IMG/VR virus record: IMGVR_UViG_3300021964_011517
Location: 1-35,634 of that record
DNA: 35,634 bases
Source of the DNA: a virus
Direction: 5' to 3' (one strand)
Shown here: positions 16,508-25,472 of the stretch, piece after piece
How positions within the stretch are numbered: the stretch's first letter is position 1
Layout: each line of letters starts with the position of its first letter
The notes under the pieces: generated by a model
Databases searched by the model: none
The model's input: only the letters and a program-made list of their open reading frames with translations
Told to the model about the DNA's origin: nothing
Program-made: the position numbers and the translations under genes

Positions 16508-18594
16508 TATCCACCAAAGGGTAATCCTCCTGATTTTTTACTGCTAATTGACGAAGGTGCTGAAATTTTAAAAGGACTAGCTTGAGGCCCTGTAGTTTTA
16601 AGTTTTTGTGCACCAGTTTGTAGACTCCTAATCCCATTTCCTAAAACTTTTGCTGCTGTAGTAGGCCTGAAACTTAAATTAGGATTGGTTGCTCCTACAT
16701 CATCTGAATCAAAAATTGATTTTCCAGCCTCTGATTTTAGGGCAATAAATGCTTCCTTACCAAACTCTTCTAATTCTCCATTAGGTCCAAATTGATTCTG
16801 CTGTTTTCTAGGTGCGAAATCATGTATTGGGTTAAATGCAAATCCAGTAACTTGAATTATATGAGGCATTTCTCGTACTTCTAGGTCAGTTGGTATAGTT
16901 TGTCTACTGTTAAAACCTGTACTTTCTTCGCTATCTGGTAATCCTATTTCCCATGGTGATTCATTTGGCACAGAAATATTCATTGATGTTATTACCCCAG
17001 GAGTTTCCCAAAAATACCCACCAACAGTCAAATTAACAACATTACCAGCAAAATAACCTTTACTAGTGTAGTCCCCTGTCATTACAGACTGCAAATAGTT
17101 TAATTTAGTATACATAACCATAAGCTCCTCTCTAGATTGAGCAGCAATAGTCCATGATAAAACAACATTTCTTTCAAATCCCTGAAATCTATATAAAGGA
17201 TCTGTTCTACCCATATATCTTAAAGTTTCATAATTAGATGTGTAATTATCAGTAAATCCATCTAAAAATGCTCTAAAGTGAATATATGTTCTTTTTCTCG
17301 GATTATTGGTGTCAGGAACAGAAAATCTAAATTTTACTAGATCGTTTTTGAGAGCATTTGCTGTAACTCCTGAAGACTCATAAAGAGGTAATCCATTTAC
17401 TTTGTCTAATTTCTCTCCTAGGCCTTGTGTATATGAAGAAAGATCTTTTGTTACTTTGCCTGGATCACCTAAACCAACTCTTGTTTCTATGTTTTTAGTA
17501 GTATAATCTACAGGTGCACTTAATATATTTTTTTTCTGTCCTTTATTTTGTTGTCCAAATACATCAAAACGAAAATCTGGTAATATTTTTCCAGGATTGT
17601 TAACTACTAAATCTGCTTTTTGCTGTATTGTACCAGCATCTAAAAGATAATATTTAGATCTAAAAGATTCAGTATTATAAGCATTAGTATCTGACGCTCT
17701 TTTTATAATTGTTTTTCCTATCCCTAAAAAAGAACCTGGTCCTCCTCCATATGACAAAATCTCCCCTTTTGCTGTAGAAATATTTAGTTTTGAAAGAGAT
17801 GGATTGTTTGAAGATAAATCTGGTACTTTATCTTGTACTCTACCACTTACAGGATCTTGTAGTCCTAAAAGACCCGTTAAATTATTACCTATAGTAGTAA
17901 AGTTCAATGCTCTAGCAAAAGCAGCAGAAGCACCATTTGGTGTTTTTGGTGCTATTTTAGCTGATCTAAGTTGAACCAGCCTATTCGCAGAATCTTCTTG
18001 GTCTGAAGTTACTTGATTTAAGTATAAAGGGAAAGTTGTTGCATTATCAGCAGCTTGTAAACCTTTTTTTACTGTACCTAAAGCTTTTTGAAAAAATCCA
18101 TCTCCACTCGGTGCAGTATCTTGCTCATTAAGAGGGTTTACAGACAGGTCCCTAAAAGGGTTTATTCCTTGCTTAACTAAATGACCTCCTATAAAAGAAA
18201 CACCAGCTTGTGCTAAGGTATTTGTTGGTAAATAAATTCCTTGATTGAGAATGCCACCTCCCTGTGGTTTCACATTTGTTCTAGAAAGCAAATTTTGCTT
18301 GGCTACAAAACCCAACCCTTTACCAGTAGTAAAATATTTTGTTAGCCTTACAACATCATTTAAGCTTCTTTCTAGAGAGCCAGCTCTAAGTAAAAAGTCT
18401 CCGTTACCTAATAAACCAATATTAGGATTGTCTTCCTCTACTCCAGGAAGTGATTCAGTGATAAAAGGCTCTCTTGAGTTTCCACCCCCTTCACGGTCTC
18501 TACCATATTTGAGAGATCTTAGTCTAGTTCCAGAGCCTTCACCAGTAGAGTCTTTTATCAACCTATCTTTTAAGTTTGTAGGTTGTTGAGACAT
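16507..18594 (-). CDS. Large tail/baseplate structural protein (tube-cap or tube-initiator candidate)
   Basis: 695 residues. The first about 400 residues are Gly/Ser/Asn-rich, low in hydrophobic runs, and look partly disordered. The second half (about 410-610) is more ordered and reads like a tail-tube-fold domain, with KFRFSVPD, ERNVVLSWTIAAQS, LMVMYTKLNYLQSVM, NLTVGGYFWETPGVITSM and the Pro-rich end of the domain. It lies between the tape measure gene and gp53, where T4 has gp48 and gp54, which cap and nucleate the tube. That assignment is from position and pattern only. The tail after 610 is again low complexity, ending in GGLPFGG. Confidence 0.75.
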   Translation of the reverse strand: MSQQPTNLKDRLIKDSTGEGSGTRLRSLKYGRDREGGGNSREPFITESLPGVEEDNPNIGLLGNGDFLLRAGSLERSLNDVVRLTKYFTTGKGLGFVAKQNLLSRTNVKPQGGGILNQGIYLPTNTLAQAGVSFIGGHLVKQGINPFRDLSVNPLNEQDTAPSGDGFFQKALGTVKKGLQAADNATTFPLYLNQVTSDQEDSANRLVQLRSAKIAPKTPNGASAAFARALNFTTIGNNLTGLLGLQDPVSGRVQDKVPDLSSNNPSLSKLNISTAKGEILSYGGGPGSFLGIGKTIIKRASDTNAYNTESFRSKYYLLDAGTIQQKADLVVNNPGKILPDFRFDVFGQQNKGQKKNILSAPVDYTTKNIETRVGLGDPGKVTKDLSSYTQGLGEKLDKVNGLPLYESSGVTANALKNDLVKFRFSVPDTNNPRKRTYIHFRAFLDGFTDNYTSNYETLRYMGRTDPLYRFQGFERNVVLSWTIAAQSREELMVMYTKLNYLQSVMTGDYTSKGYFAGNVVNLTVGGYFWETPGVITSMNISVPNESPWEIGLPDSEESTGFNSRQTIPTDLEVREMPHIIQVTGFAFNPIHDFAPRKQQNQFGPNGELEEFGKEAFIALKSEAGKSIFDSDDVGATNPNLSFRPTTAAKVLGNGIRSLQTGAQKLKTTGPQASPFKISAPSSISSKKSGGLPFGG

Positions 18595-18608
18595 GTTTAA
18601 CTAAGTGT

Positions 18609-18836
18609 TTATCCTTCTGTAGCTACAGCAGATGCGTTAGTTGCGTCTTGAAGTCTATTGATATCAGCAACACTAATTGTAGCATCATATGTACCGTTTT
18701 TAAAAGTATCATTGATGTACAAAGTAAACTCTCTTTTTAAAGGAGCTGTTGGTGCTGAATCATCCTTAGATACTCCTGTACTGTTTGGAGATCCTTGACC
18801 TGCGTAGCGATCTAAAATGTTTGTATAATTTGCCAT
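18609..18836 (-). CDS. Small hypothetical virion-type protein
   Basis: 75 residues with an Asn/Ser/Thr/Ala-rich composition and a short central strand region, KREFTLYINDTFKNGTY. There are no membrane segments and no cysteine. It follows a perfect late-promoter motif and stands between the tape measure and the large tube-cap-like gene, so a structural or assembly role in the tail is likely. I recognise no family. Confidence 0.7.
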   Translation of the reverse strand: MANYTNILDRYAGQGSPNSTGVSKDDSAPTAPLKREFTLYINDTFKNGTYDATISVADINRLQDATNASAVATEG

Positions 18837-18853
18837 TTTATAAAATGTTTATG

Positions 18854-18866
18854 TTTATTATAAATA
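18854..18866 (-). promoter_or_regulatory. Putative late promoter
   Basis: Exact TATTTATAATAAA on the coding strand, 17 bases before the start of the 75-codon gene, in the 48-base gap after the tape measure gene. Confidence 0.6.
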
Positions 18867-18884
18867 TTGAGTTGTTATATAATT

Positions 18885-21722
18885 TTAACCAAATTCTACT
18901 CTGCTACTAAACATACTTACATCAGTACCAAAATCTTGTACTCCAACCTGTAATTTCTGCTTAGATCTTCTTGTCATTTCGCTTTCTTTAGCTAAAACTC
19001 TTGTTTGATTCTCCGTAACTTCTATAAGCTTTTTATTCATACTCAAAAGCTCTTTCAAATCTAGATTTTGTGTATTATTGTTTATAGTAGATACCTGTGA
19101 AGTATTTATGTTTGAAACAGGATTGAACATTGACTCATTAGCAATCGTATAAGTTTGCCCAGTCATAGATGATCTCATTGGCTTTATTGACTCAAAACCT
19201 CTATATGAAGGTTGTCTTTCAGATGGCCTCATAAAACCTAGATCTCTAAAAGATCCATCTATCATTGCTTTAGATACTGCTGTTGAACCTAATTCTCTAA
19301 AAGATCCATCTGTCATTGCTTTAGATACTGCTGTTGAACCTAATTCTCTAAAAGATCCATCTGTCATTGCTTTAGATACTGCTGTTGAACCTAATTCTCT
19401 AAAAGATCCATCAGTACCAGCTATCACAGCTTTATCTTTATCGTTTAATTTAAATGTACCCTCTGGTCCTTTAATTACAGTGTCTCCATATTCTGATTTA
19501 TTTGGATATACTATATCATCGGCAAAGCTTGTAACTATTTCACCTACACTTGCTATTCCTGCTCCTATAAGTGCACCAGCTCCTGCTCCAATAGGTCCAC
19601 CAATCATCCCTATTGCTGCACCTGTTAGTGCTCCAATACCTGCTCCAGTTAAAAGCCTATCTACTGTGGCTGCTACTTTTTCTACACTTTCTCCTAAACC
19701 ATCAAAAAAGGAAACTAAAGTTTTTACTGGATTTAACAGTCCTTTTATTACTACTCCAACGTATCCTAAAACTTTTCCTATAGGTGCTAATGCTGTTGCA
19801 ATACCCACAAAAGCTTCTTTTAGTTGTAGAATAATAGCGTTAAACTCTTCTGCAACAGAGGCTTGTTTTTCAAGAGTTTCAATGCTTTCTTGACCTAAAA
19901 CATTTATAGCACCTTGTAAACCTCTTTCTGCTATAAGATTATCAATAACAGCCCTTCTTCTATCTGCTGCTTCACCTGTAAGAGTTCCTAATTGCTCTTG
20001 AATCAATAACTGAGCACCAAGTTCCTCTCTTGACATCATTACAGCATCTGCAAGTGCCTGTTGTTGAATTCTATTTAATTTGGCAAATTCAGCTGCGGAT
20101 CCTGCTTGCTGTGCAATCTCTTTTGCTACAGTTGCTATATCATTATTTAATGCTGCAAATCTTGCTCGTTCAAGGTTTAAATTTCTGCCTAAAAGAAGTT
20201 CTGCTTCTAATTCAGAAGTTATAGAAGATTCAAACTGTAGTAATCCATCAGCTATTTTTTCAACTTGGGATAGTTGTAATCCTAAAGCTTTAGCTGTTGC
20301 TGCTGCATCTGCTATCGCAGCTGGACTTCTTTGTAAAGAAAGTAGTGTCGCAGCAGAGATATTTTTTATCTCTCTAAATAATTCTTTTTCATTTACTAGA
20401 ACACCTTGCCTTGCTGAAGAAATTTGTGCTTGTGCTAAGAATTCAGCTGTTATGGCCTCTGCACTATCTCCTGTTGCAAGAACTAATTGTGAAACTCCTA
20501 CTAATTCTTCATTTGTTAAACCTGCTTGTTCTCTAAGTTTTGTTAAAAATACTAAGCTTTCTTCAAATCCATCGCTTAGACCTGTGAATTGTCTAGTTCC
20601 AAGTGATTGATTTATAGCTGATAAAGTTTCTAATAATCCTTTACTCGTTACAAATATTTCATTTGTAGATCCTGCAATCCCTACAAATTCTTGTCTTATT
20701 CTTTGAGCCTCAAAGTATGTAAGGTTAAATTGCTTAGCTAAGTCTCCTGCTTGTGTGTCAACTTGTTTTAAAGCTGAATATAGTTGTTTTAGAGCTGCAC
20801 TCGCAAGAAGAATTGGATTAGTTAGATTTTTTTTAATTTTTGGTCCTAATTTTGATATTAGTAAACCAGTTGCATTAAACCCTTCTGGTAATTCTCCTTG
20901 TTCTTTTATAATATCTCTAACTTCTTGTTGAACTTCACCAAAAGCTTCTTTTATAGAGGGTCCTATTAAAGGAACTTTTCCTAAAACATCAGCTACAGAC
21001 TTTGCGTCTTCAGTAGCTTTTTTTACTTGTCTTTCTTCTTCCTTTCTTTGTTTTATTCTTGCTTCTAAAATTTCACCAATGGTTGTTTCTCTTTCAATAA
21101 CACCATCAAGTCTATCCTGTCTTGCTTGTATTTCATCATTTATAATTTTTTCTATTGATGAAACTTCTTTAAGTCTTACAGTTTTTCTTTCTAATTCTCT
21201 AAGCTCTTCTTTAGAAGCTAATCTAAGATCTCTTTTGTTTATGAGTGCTGCTACTTCTTGCTCTAAATTTTCTTTACTTGTAGATATTAGGTCTTTATTA
21301 CTCTCTAATATTGAAAAATTTCTTTGTAGTCTCTTATCTAAAGTTTCAAGTTGTTTATCACTTAGGTTTATTATATCTCTTTGATCTAACTTTAAATCAG
21401 TGGCAACTCTTCCTATGTCTCTATAGGCATTCCTTACTTTATTTATCGGCTCATTTGATTTAGAAAATTCTGCAACTGTTGCAGCTAGTGCAGCCTCTAT
21501 TCCTCCTAGATCATTATTTATAGCATCTAAAATATTTGAATAGGACTGAAATTGGTTTTCTAAGTCTTCAAAAGCTTTTGAAGTGTCTTGAATATTGCGA
21601 ATACTTTCTTCACTTGAAAATCTAGGGTCTTGTGAGAAAGGTGAAGTTTCCCCTAGCTCTTTAGCTTGTTGTTTGATCCTTTCGAGAAGTTCCTGTATCC
21701 TTTTTAGTTGTTCTTCGTTCAC
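18885..21722 (-). CDS. Tail tape measure protein
   Basis: 945 residues. The N-terminal 240 residues are long charged coiled coil (ELLERIKQQAKELG onward). The middle is helical and Ala-rich, and hydrophobic segments lie near 640-725, including ALTGAAIGMIGGPIGAGAGALIGAGIAS. These are the usual marks of a tape measure that sets tail length and may enter the membrane. Near 775-835 sit four copies (three full) of DGSFRELGSTAVSKAM, encoded by 51-bp DNA repeats. The position after gp26/gp51-like genes matches T4 gp29, although the T4 protein is shorter (about 590). The start is GTG with a late-promoter variant 9 bases upstream. Confidence 0.88.
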   Translation of the reverse strand: MNEEQLKRIQELLERIKQQAKELGETSPFSQDPRFSSEESIRNIQDTSKAFEDLENQFQSYSNILDAINNDLGGIEAALAATVAEFSKSNEPINKVRNAYRDIGRVATDLKLDQRDIINLSDKQLETLDKRLQRNFSILESNKDLISTSKENLEQEVAALINKRDLRLASKEELRELERKTVRLKEVSSIEKIINDEIQARQDRLDGVIERETTIGEILEARIKQRKEEERQVKKATEDAKSVADVLGKVPLIGPSIKEAFGEVQQEVRDIIKEQGELPEGFNATGLLISKLGPKIKKNLTNPILLASAALKQLYSALKQVDTQAGDLAKQFNLTYFEAQRIRQEFVGIAGSTNEIFVTSKGLLETLSAINQSLGTRQFTGLSDGFEESLVFLTKLREQAGLTNEELVGVSQLVLATGDSAEAITAEFLAQAQISSARQGVLVNEKELFREIKNISAATLLSLQRSPAAIADAAATAKALGLQLSQVEKIADGLLQFESSITSELEAELLLGRNLNLERARFAALNNDIATVAKEIAQQAGSAAEFAKLNRIQQQALADAVMMSREELGAQLLIQEQLGTLTGEAADRRRAVIDNLIAERGLQGAINVLGQESIETLEKQASVAEEFNAIILQLKEAFVGIATALAPIGKVLGYVGVVIKGLLNPVKTLVSFFDGLGESVEKVAATVDRLLTGAGIGALTGAAIGMIGGPIGAGAGALIGAGIASVGEIVTSFADDIVYPNKSEYGDTVIKGPEGTFKLNDKDKAVIAGTDGSFRELGSTAVSKAMTDGSFRELGSTAVSKAMTDGSFRELGSTAVSKAMIDGSFRDLGFMRPSERQPSYRGFESIKPMRSSMTGQTYTIANESMFNPVSNINTSQVSTINNNTQNLDLKELLSMNKKLIEVTENQTRVLAKESEMTRRSKQKLQVGVQDFGTDVSMFSSRVEFG
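19243..19412 (-). repeat. 51-bp tandem repeat in the tape measure gene
   Basis: Three full units at 19243-19293, 19294-19344 and 19345-19395, plus a partial fourth of 17 bases. Units 2 and 3 look identical; unit 1 differs by one codon (Ile for Thr). Since 51 is a multiple of three, the number can change without breaking the frame. Confidence 0.9.
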
Positions 21723-21731
21723 TTAGAGTGT

Positions 21732-21744
21732 TTTAGTATAAATA
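21732..21744 (-). promoter_or_regulatory. Putative late promoter (variant)
   Basis: TATTTATACTAAA on the coding strand, one base from the consensus, 9 bases before the GTG start of the tape measure gene. Confidence 0.5.
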
Positions 21745-21757
21745 TTTAAAAAACAAA

Positions 21758-22093
21758 CTATTTGTATGAAGTTTTACCCTTATATTGTTTTGATACTTCT
21801 GCGAATTGTTCTTTATTTATTTTTCCTGAAGGGTCTATTAGAGATTTCTTATCTCCTTTAAGAGCAGATTTCTCAGCTTCAGATTTTTTATCGTAGAATT
21901 GCTTGATTTCGTGAAAAGTGTATTTACGAAGCCAAAGAGGCATATTATAAATTGTCTCCCAATCATATCCCCCTTGTCCATGAAATACTATCTCATGGAT
22001 CTCTTTAAATATGTTTAATCTAAACTGTTTTGCAGATTTAGATGTCAGGCCAAAAAAAGCTAAGATTAATCGGGATAGTGGCCTCCTCTCCAC
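21758..22093 (-). CDS. Hub assembly / tail chaperone-like protein, gp51-like candidate
   Basis: 111 residues from a GTG at 22093. The conserved-looking core is FRLNIFKEIHEIVFHGQGGYDWETIYNMP followed by LWLRKYTFHEIKQFY. That matches a small protein often found after gp26 in marine T4-like phages; by position I compare it to gp51, the hub assembly catalyst of T4. The first 18 codons overlap the last 19 codons of the gp26-like gene in another frame. No ATG is available near the conserved core, so it is translated either from the GTG or by a frameshift on the T7 run at 22052-22058. The C-terminus is Lys-rich. Confidence 0.7.
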   Translation of the reverse strand: MERRPLSRLILAFFGLTSKSAKQFRLNIFKEIHEIVFHGQGGYDWETIYNMPLWLRKYTFHEIKQFYDKKSEAEKSALKGDKKSLIDPSGKINKEQFAEVSKQYKGKTSYK

Positions 22094-22766
22094 TATCCGA
22101 CCTAAAAGTAAGGTCTACGTCAGGTTGAACTTGTTTGATATACTCTCTTAAAGCTCTTGAATCACGAGCTAATAAATAGTTATCTACGAAGTCTCTGACT
22201 GCTTTTTGATCATTATCTCCTTCTACAGAAGTAATAATATATTTTAGTCTTGTAGTTAGTTCTGGTGCTGTACCATTTCCAGTCCTTTTAAGGCCCTCTA
22301 TTTCACGATTTAACTTCTTCTCAGTATGACCATCCAAAATTCTAAAAGTGATCTTATTTTGGCTGTGAGGTAGCTCAAATTCGAATTCATTTTTTCCTTT
22401 AGTAACTTTACTCTCATCGAAGAATTTATTTTCAAGATCTGCTAGATTCACTGATTGCTCTTTGCCCATAAAAGTAAATTTGTAGTCACTTCCATATCCT
22501 AATACTCTAGCAGCTATAAGTGCAGCATTCTTGTCTCCTACAATCAGATCATCAACTTTTACTCCCTCTGTTACAATTAGAGATTCTAAAAGTTTGTCTA
22601 ATACTGTTCCTTTCTGAATATAGTTTTGATTTGTAAGGATATCCTCTTCCTTAGCTGTCATGTACTTTATTTGTATAACTCCTTTTGAAAGAACATTATC
22701 TTCAGGATAAAGTAATCCTTTTGAAGGTAGCACAACCTCTTCAGTTGGCATTTTTATTTCACTCAT
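22038..22766 (-). CDS. Baseplate hub subunit, gp26-like
   Basis: 242 residues. It begins with VVLPSKGLLYPEDN and continues with KYMTAKEEDILTNQNYI, a pattern familiar from gp26-type baseplate proteins of T4-like phages. It ends in the family-typical IPINLSFFWPDI. Cysteines that form a zinc-ribbon-like C-terminus in some relatives are missing here (DLTFRSDSGEEATI). The gene has its own late-promoter variant and follows a terminator, so it heads a tail transcription unit with the gp51-like gene and the tape measure. The start has an AAATTATG context. Confidence 0.8.
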   Translation of the reverse strand: MSEIKMPTEEVVLPSKGLLYPEDNVLSKGVIQIKYMTAKEEDILTNQNYIQKGTVLDKLLESLIVTEGVKVDDLIVGDKNAALIAARVLGYGSDYKFTFMGKEQSVNLADLENKFFDESKVTKGKNEFEFELPHSQNKITFRILDGHTEKKLNREIEGLKRTGNGTAPELTTRLKYIITSVEGDNDQKAVRDFVDNYLLARDSRALREYIKQVQPDVDLTFRSDSGEEATIPINLSFFWPDI

Positions 22767-22784
22767 AATTTTTTTAGATAACTA

Positions 22785-22797
22785 TCTCTTATAAATA
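22785..22797 (-). promoter_or_regulatory. Putative late promoter (variant)
   Basis: TATTTATAAGAGA on the coding strand, 18 bases before the gp26-like start. It lies downstream of the terminator at 22821-22848. Confidence 0.5.
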
Positions 22798-22820
22798 TAT
22801 ATAAATTTAATTTTAGACAC

Positions 22821-22848
22821 AAAAAAACCCGACAGAAAGTCGGGTTTT
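22821..22848 (-). terminator. Intrinsic terminator after the tail tube gene
   Basis: On the minus strand CCCGACTTTCTGTCGGG with a 6-bp stem, followed by seven T. The opposite strand also has a T-rich flank, so it may work in both directions. Confidence 0.9.
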
Positions 22849-22870
22849 GTTTTCATCTTTATAGGGAAGG

Positions 22871-23359
22871 TTAGAAGTTTAATACACAGTAATCAGGCTG
22901 TACTGTCATTGTAATTTCTTGTGCTGCATTCTCAGTATCATAGTTGTATGCACCGAATGCTGCAGAAGTAATAAGGGCTCCTTTAATTACCCACTGTGAA
23001 ACGATATCTCCTACAGGACCTAACACATCAAATGTTAAATCTTTTTTGTAGAAATCAGAGTATCCATCTCTACCAGTAACTGATTCATGATGTAATCTTA
23101 CCCATTCCATTACTGCTTGTGCACCTGATGGTGTGATAGGATCAAAAAGTGTGAAATCTATTGTACCCCAGGTTGTTTTCCCTTTTACAAATCTTTGAAC
23201 GTTGATATGATTTAAGGTTACTGTTCCTTGTGTTAGTGATACAGCACTTACTCCTTTCACCATATAAGCAGGGAAACCATCTATTAGCATTCTGAACCTA
23301 TTTGCCTGTTTCGGTTCGAACTCGGTGAAAAAGATATCATTTGATTCTACTATTGCCAT
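22871..23359 (-). CDS. Tail tube protein, gp19-like
   Basis: 162 residues, the usual size for the gp19 tube subunit (163 in T4). Typical segments are ANRFRMLIDGFPAYMVKGV near 18-36, KTTWGTIDFTLFDPI, AVMEWVRLHHESVTGR, and the C-terminal strand QEITMTVQPDYCVLNF. Hexamers stack to make the rigid inner tube through which DNA passes. It follows the sheath gene, as in T4, and has its own late promoter before it and a strong terminator after it. This would allow the high output needed for a major structural subunit. Confidence 0.93.
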   Translation of the reverse strand: MAIVESNDIFFTEFEPKQANRFRMLIDGFPAYMVKGVSAVSLTQGTVTLNHINVQRFVKGKTTWGTIDFTLFDPITPSGAQAVMEWVRLHHESVTGRDGYSDFYKKDLTFDVLGPVGDIVSQWVIKGALITSAAFGAYNYDTENAAQEITMTVQPDYCVLNF

Positions 23360-23369
23360 CTTGTGTTAT

Positions 23370-23382
23370 TTTATTATAAATA
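23370..23382 (-). promoter_or_regulatory. Putative late promoter
   Basis: Exact TATTTATAATAAA on the coding strand, 10 bases before the tail tube start, in the gap after the sheath gene. Confidence 0.6.
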
Positions 23383-23399
23383 TTTATTTTTCAGTTTTA

Positions 23400-25124
23400 T
23401 TAGGCTGGGAATGTTGCTCCAGTTGGTAAGACATTAAAGTCTAAGATTATATATTCAGCTGTTTTAGTTGGTTGTAGATAAATTTGTCCTACAAGCTCAT
23501 TTCTGTCTACGACATCAGGTCCATTGTTAGACTCATCCATTACAACTTTGAAAGCATACAATCCTTGTCTCTGTCTTACAGACTCTAAGTATGGATTTAC
23601 TTGAGTAAGGAAGTTGTTTCTTGTTGCAGCTGAATTTTGCTCAAATACTAATGAATCAGAAATTTGAGAAATATAATTTTTAAGAGAGATTAACAATCTA
23701 CGTACATTTACTCTATCAAGTGCTGTAGCAGATTTTTGTAGAGTTTTTTGACCAAATACTACTACTCCTGCTTGTGGGAATGTAGCAATTGGGTTTACGT
23801 TAGCTGTGTAGAGTGTATCTCTTGTAGCTGATGCTAATTTTTTCTCTGCTCTAATTACTGTTCCTAATCCTCCTCTGTTAAGACCTGCAGGTGCAAACCA
23901 TGGTTCAGAAGATTTATCTGTAAATGCCATTACCCCAGGAATAACAGTTGAAGCAGGTACCCAAACAGTCTGTCCTGTATCAGGATCAATTGTTTGTACC
24001 CATGGCCAGTAAGTAGCAGCATAGCTTGTATTAAACGTTGCAGCTTGTGTAGTTACAGTGGCTGTTTCAGCACCCCAGTTTACAAGATCAACAATTGCAA
24101 TATTGTCTCCTCTATTGATAGCTACACTAGAAAGTGAAGTTACTTGAGAAGAAGCATTTTGTGTTGTAAGTCCAGGTGCAGAGATTACATTAAATCTATA
24201 GTCATCTTTATTGTTTAATAGATTAAGTGCAATGGTATAATCTGTTCCAGTAAGTCCTTGAATATTTCCAGTGGTAACATTATCATAGAATTGTGCTGGT
24301 GATCCTGTTGCTTGAGAGTATAGATCTCCAGTTGCTCCTGAGAAGGACCCTGATCCTGCTGTTGGTATAGAAGCAGTGTATTGAGATTTTACATTCCCAT
24401 CATTATCAAAATAGTCAGAAGTCTTTTGGTATACAGCAGAAACTCTAACATAGCTTGACTTGTTAGTGTAAGACCCTTGATTTTGGATATAATATTGTCC
24501 TCCATCACTTTGAACTGTTTCAGTAGAGTTACCAATAACTTTCTCAATATAGTTATCAGCTTTAGGATCTAATGAAAGGTTTTGCCAAGTTTCAAGGACA
24601 GTTTTGTCATTTGTTGTATCATCACCACGTCTAATCAATAGGCTGAATACCCCTGATTCAGTATTTGGATTAGCAATTTCCCAACGAATGTTATCAATTG
24701 ATCCAGATGCAAGTGCTCCCCCACTTGACAGAGATCCTGAACTATTCATGATAGTTCCTTCAGACAACGTTGTAAGTTGAAAAGTATTTGATGCTGTTGT
24801 AATATTGTTATGTACTGTTGTCGAAGTCGCTGGGGTGAATGATCCTGAAGTAACACGAGTTACTAATAAGGAATCCCCTCCATTTTGGAAGTAGTTAAAT
24901 GCTCCAATAGAAGTGAAGTAAGAAAATTGTTGACTCCCACTCTCAAAAGCAGCTCCAAAGATTGCTTTATATTGAGAATAAGAAGTTACAAGTCTTGGTT
25001 TCTCTACTGGCCCTTTAGGAGTTGGGCCAACTATTGCAGCTCCAGCTTGTATAGGTTGTGCAGTTACAAACGAAGAATCGTTTTCTCTTGCTAGTACACC
25101 AGGTGATAATAATGTCTCTGCCAT
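23400..25124 (-). CDS. Contractile tail sheath protein, gp18-like
   Basis: 574 residues. The N-terminus ETLLSPGVLARENDSS and then AGAAIVGPTPKGPVEKPRLVTSY are typical of sheath proteins. The C-terminal domain is the best conserved part (GVVVFGQKTL, RVNVRRLLISLKNYI, then FLTQVNPYLESVRQRQGLYAFKVVMDESNN, and IYLQPTKTAEYIILDFNVLPTGATF). The middle is Ser/Thr-rich and variable, probably the outward-facing protrusion. The subunits form the contracting outer tube. A late-promoter motif lies 24 bases upstream. The gene is followed by its own gap with a second promoter for the tube. Confidence 0.95.
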   Translation of the reverse strand: MAETLLSPGVLARENDSSFVTAQPIQAGAAIVGPTPKGPVEKPRLVTSYSQYKAIFGAAFESGSQQFSYFTSIGAFNYFQNGGDSLLVTRVTSGSFTPATSTTVHNNITTASNTFQLTTLSEGTIMNSSGSLSSGGALASGSIDNIRWEIANPNTESGVFSLLIRRGDDTTNDKTVLETWQNLSLDPKADNYIEKVIGNSTETVQSDGGQYYIQNQGSYTNKSSYVRVSAVYQKTSDYFDNDGNVKSQYTASIPTAGSGSFSGATGDLYSQATGSPAQFYDNVTTGNIQGLTGTDYTIALNLLNNKDDYRFNVISAPGLTTQNASSQVTSLSSVAINRGDNIAIVDLVNWGAETATVTTQAATFNTSYAATYWPWVQTIDPDTGQTVWVPASTVIPGVMAFTDKSSEPWFAPAGLNRGGLGTVIRAEKKLASATRDTLYTANVNPIATFPQAGVVVFGQKTLQKSATALDRVNVRRLLISLKNYISQISDSLVFEQNSAATRNNFLTQVNPYLESVRQRQGLYAFKVVMDESNNGPDVVDRNELVGQIYLQPTKTAEYIILDFNVLPTGATFPA

Positions 25125-25148
25125 TGTATTTTATTGTTTGATAAACGT

Positions 25149-25161
25149 TTTATTATAAATA
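25149..25161 (-). promoter_or_regulatory. Putative late promoter
   Basis: Exact TATTTATAATAAA on the coding strand, 24 bases before the sheath start. Confidence 0.6.
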
Positions 25162-25181
25162 CTAAATTTTTTTCTAAAATT

Positions 25182-25433
25182 TTATTTCTGTGGAGTTATT
25201 TCTCCAGTTTCTATGTTTATGATCCCATCTCCATACTTTTTAGTCAATTCAGAAGCAAAATCGGATCTCATTTTCTCAAGTTCTTTTCTCGTTTGTTTAA
25301 TTTGGTCTTTTTGCTCATTTAAAATTTCTTTTTGGTAAGCTATTTGACCCAAAGAAACTATAATTTCATTCTCTTTTTCTTGAAACTTTTTTAACCTTTG
25401 CAACTCCTCTTCAGTCAAAACTTTTTTTTCCAT
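25182..25433 (-). CDS. Small coiled-coil hypothetical protein
   Basis: 83 residues, nearly all helical and charged, with heptad-like Leu/Ile spacing from ELQRLKKFQEKENEI to KELEKMRSDFASEL. It ends in the motif KYGDGIINIETGEITP. Similar small proteins with this closing motif occur next to tail and neck genes in other marine phages, but I know no function. It has its own late-promoter motif, and another follows for the sheath. It might be an assembly chaperone; that is speculation. Confidence 0.75.
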   Translation of the reverse strand: MEKKVLTEEELQRLKKFQEKENEIIVSLGQIAYQKEILNEQKDQIKQTRKELEKMRSDFASELTKKYGDGIINIETGEITPQK

Positions 25434-25451
25434 AAAATATATCTTTATTTC

Positions 25452-25464
25452 TTTATTATAAATA
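25452..25464 (-). promoter_or_regulatory. Putative late promoter
   Basis: Exact TATTTATAATAAA on the coding strand, 18 bases before the 83-codon coiled-coil gene. Confidence 0.6.
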
Positions 25465-25472
25465 TTATATAC

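Noticed and set aside
18245-18589. Plus-strand frame of 114 codons
   Set aside because: It is antisense to the Gly/Ser/Asn-rich part of the 695-codon gene with no supporting signals.
19243-19412. Direct repeats as a CRISPR array
   Set aside because: Units are contiguous without spacers and keep the reading frame of the tape measure gene.
20080-20610. Plus-strand open frame of 176 codons
   Set aside because: It lies fully inside the tape measure gene in antisense, is Ala/Ser-rich, and has no promoter or ribosome binding site.
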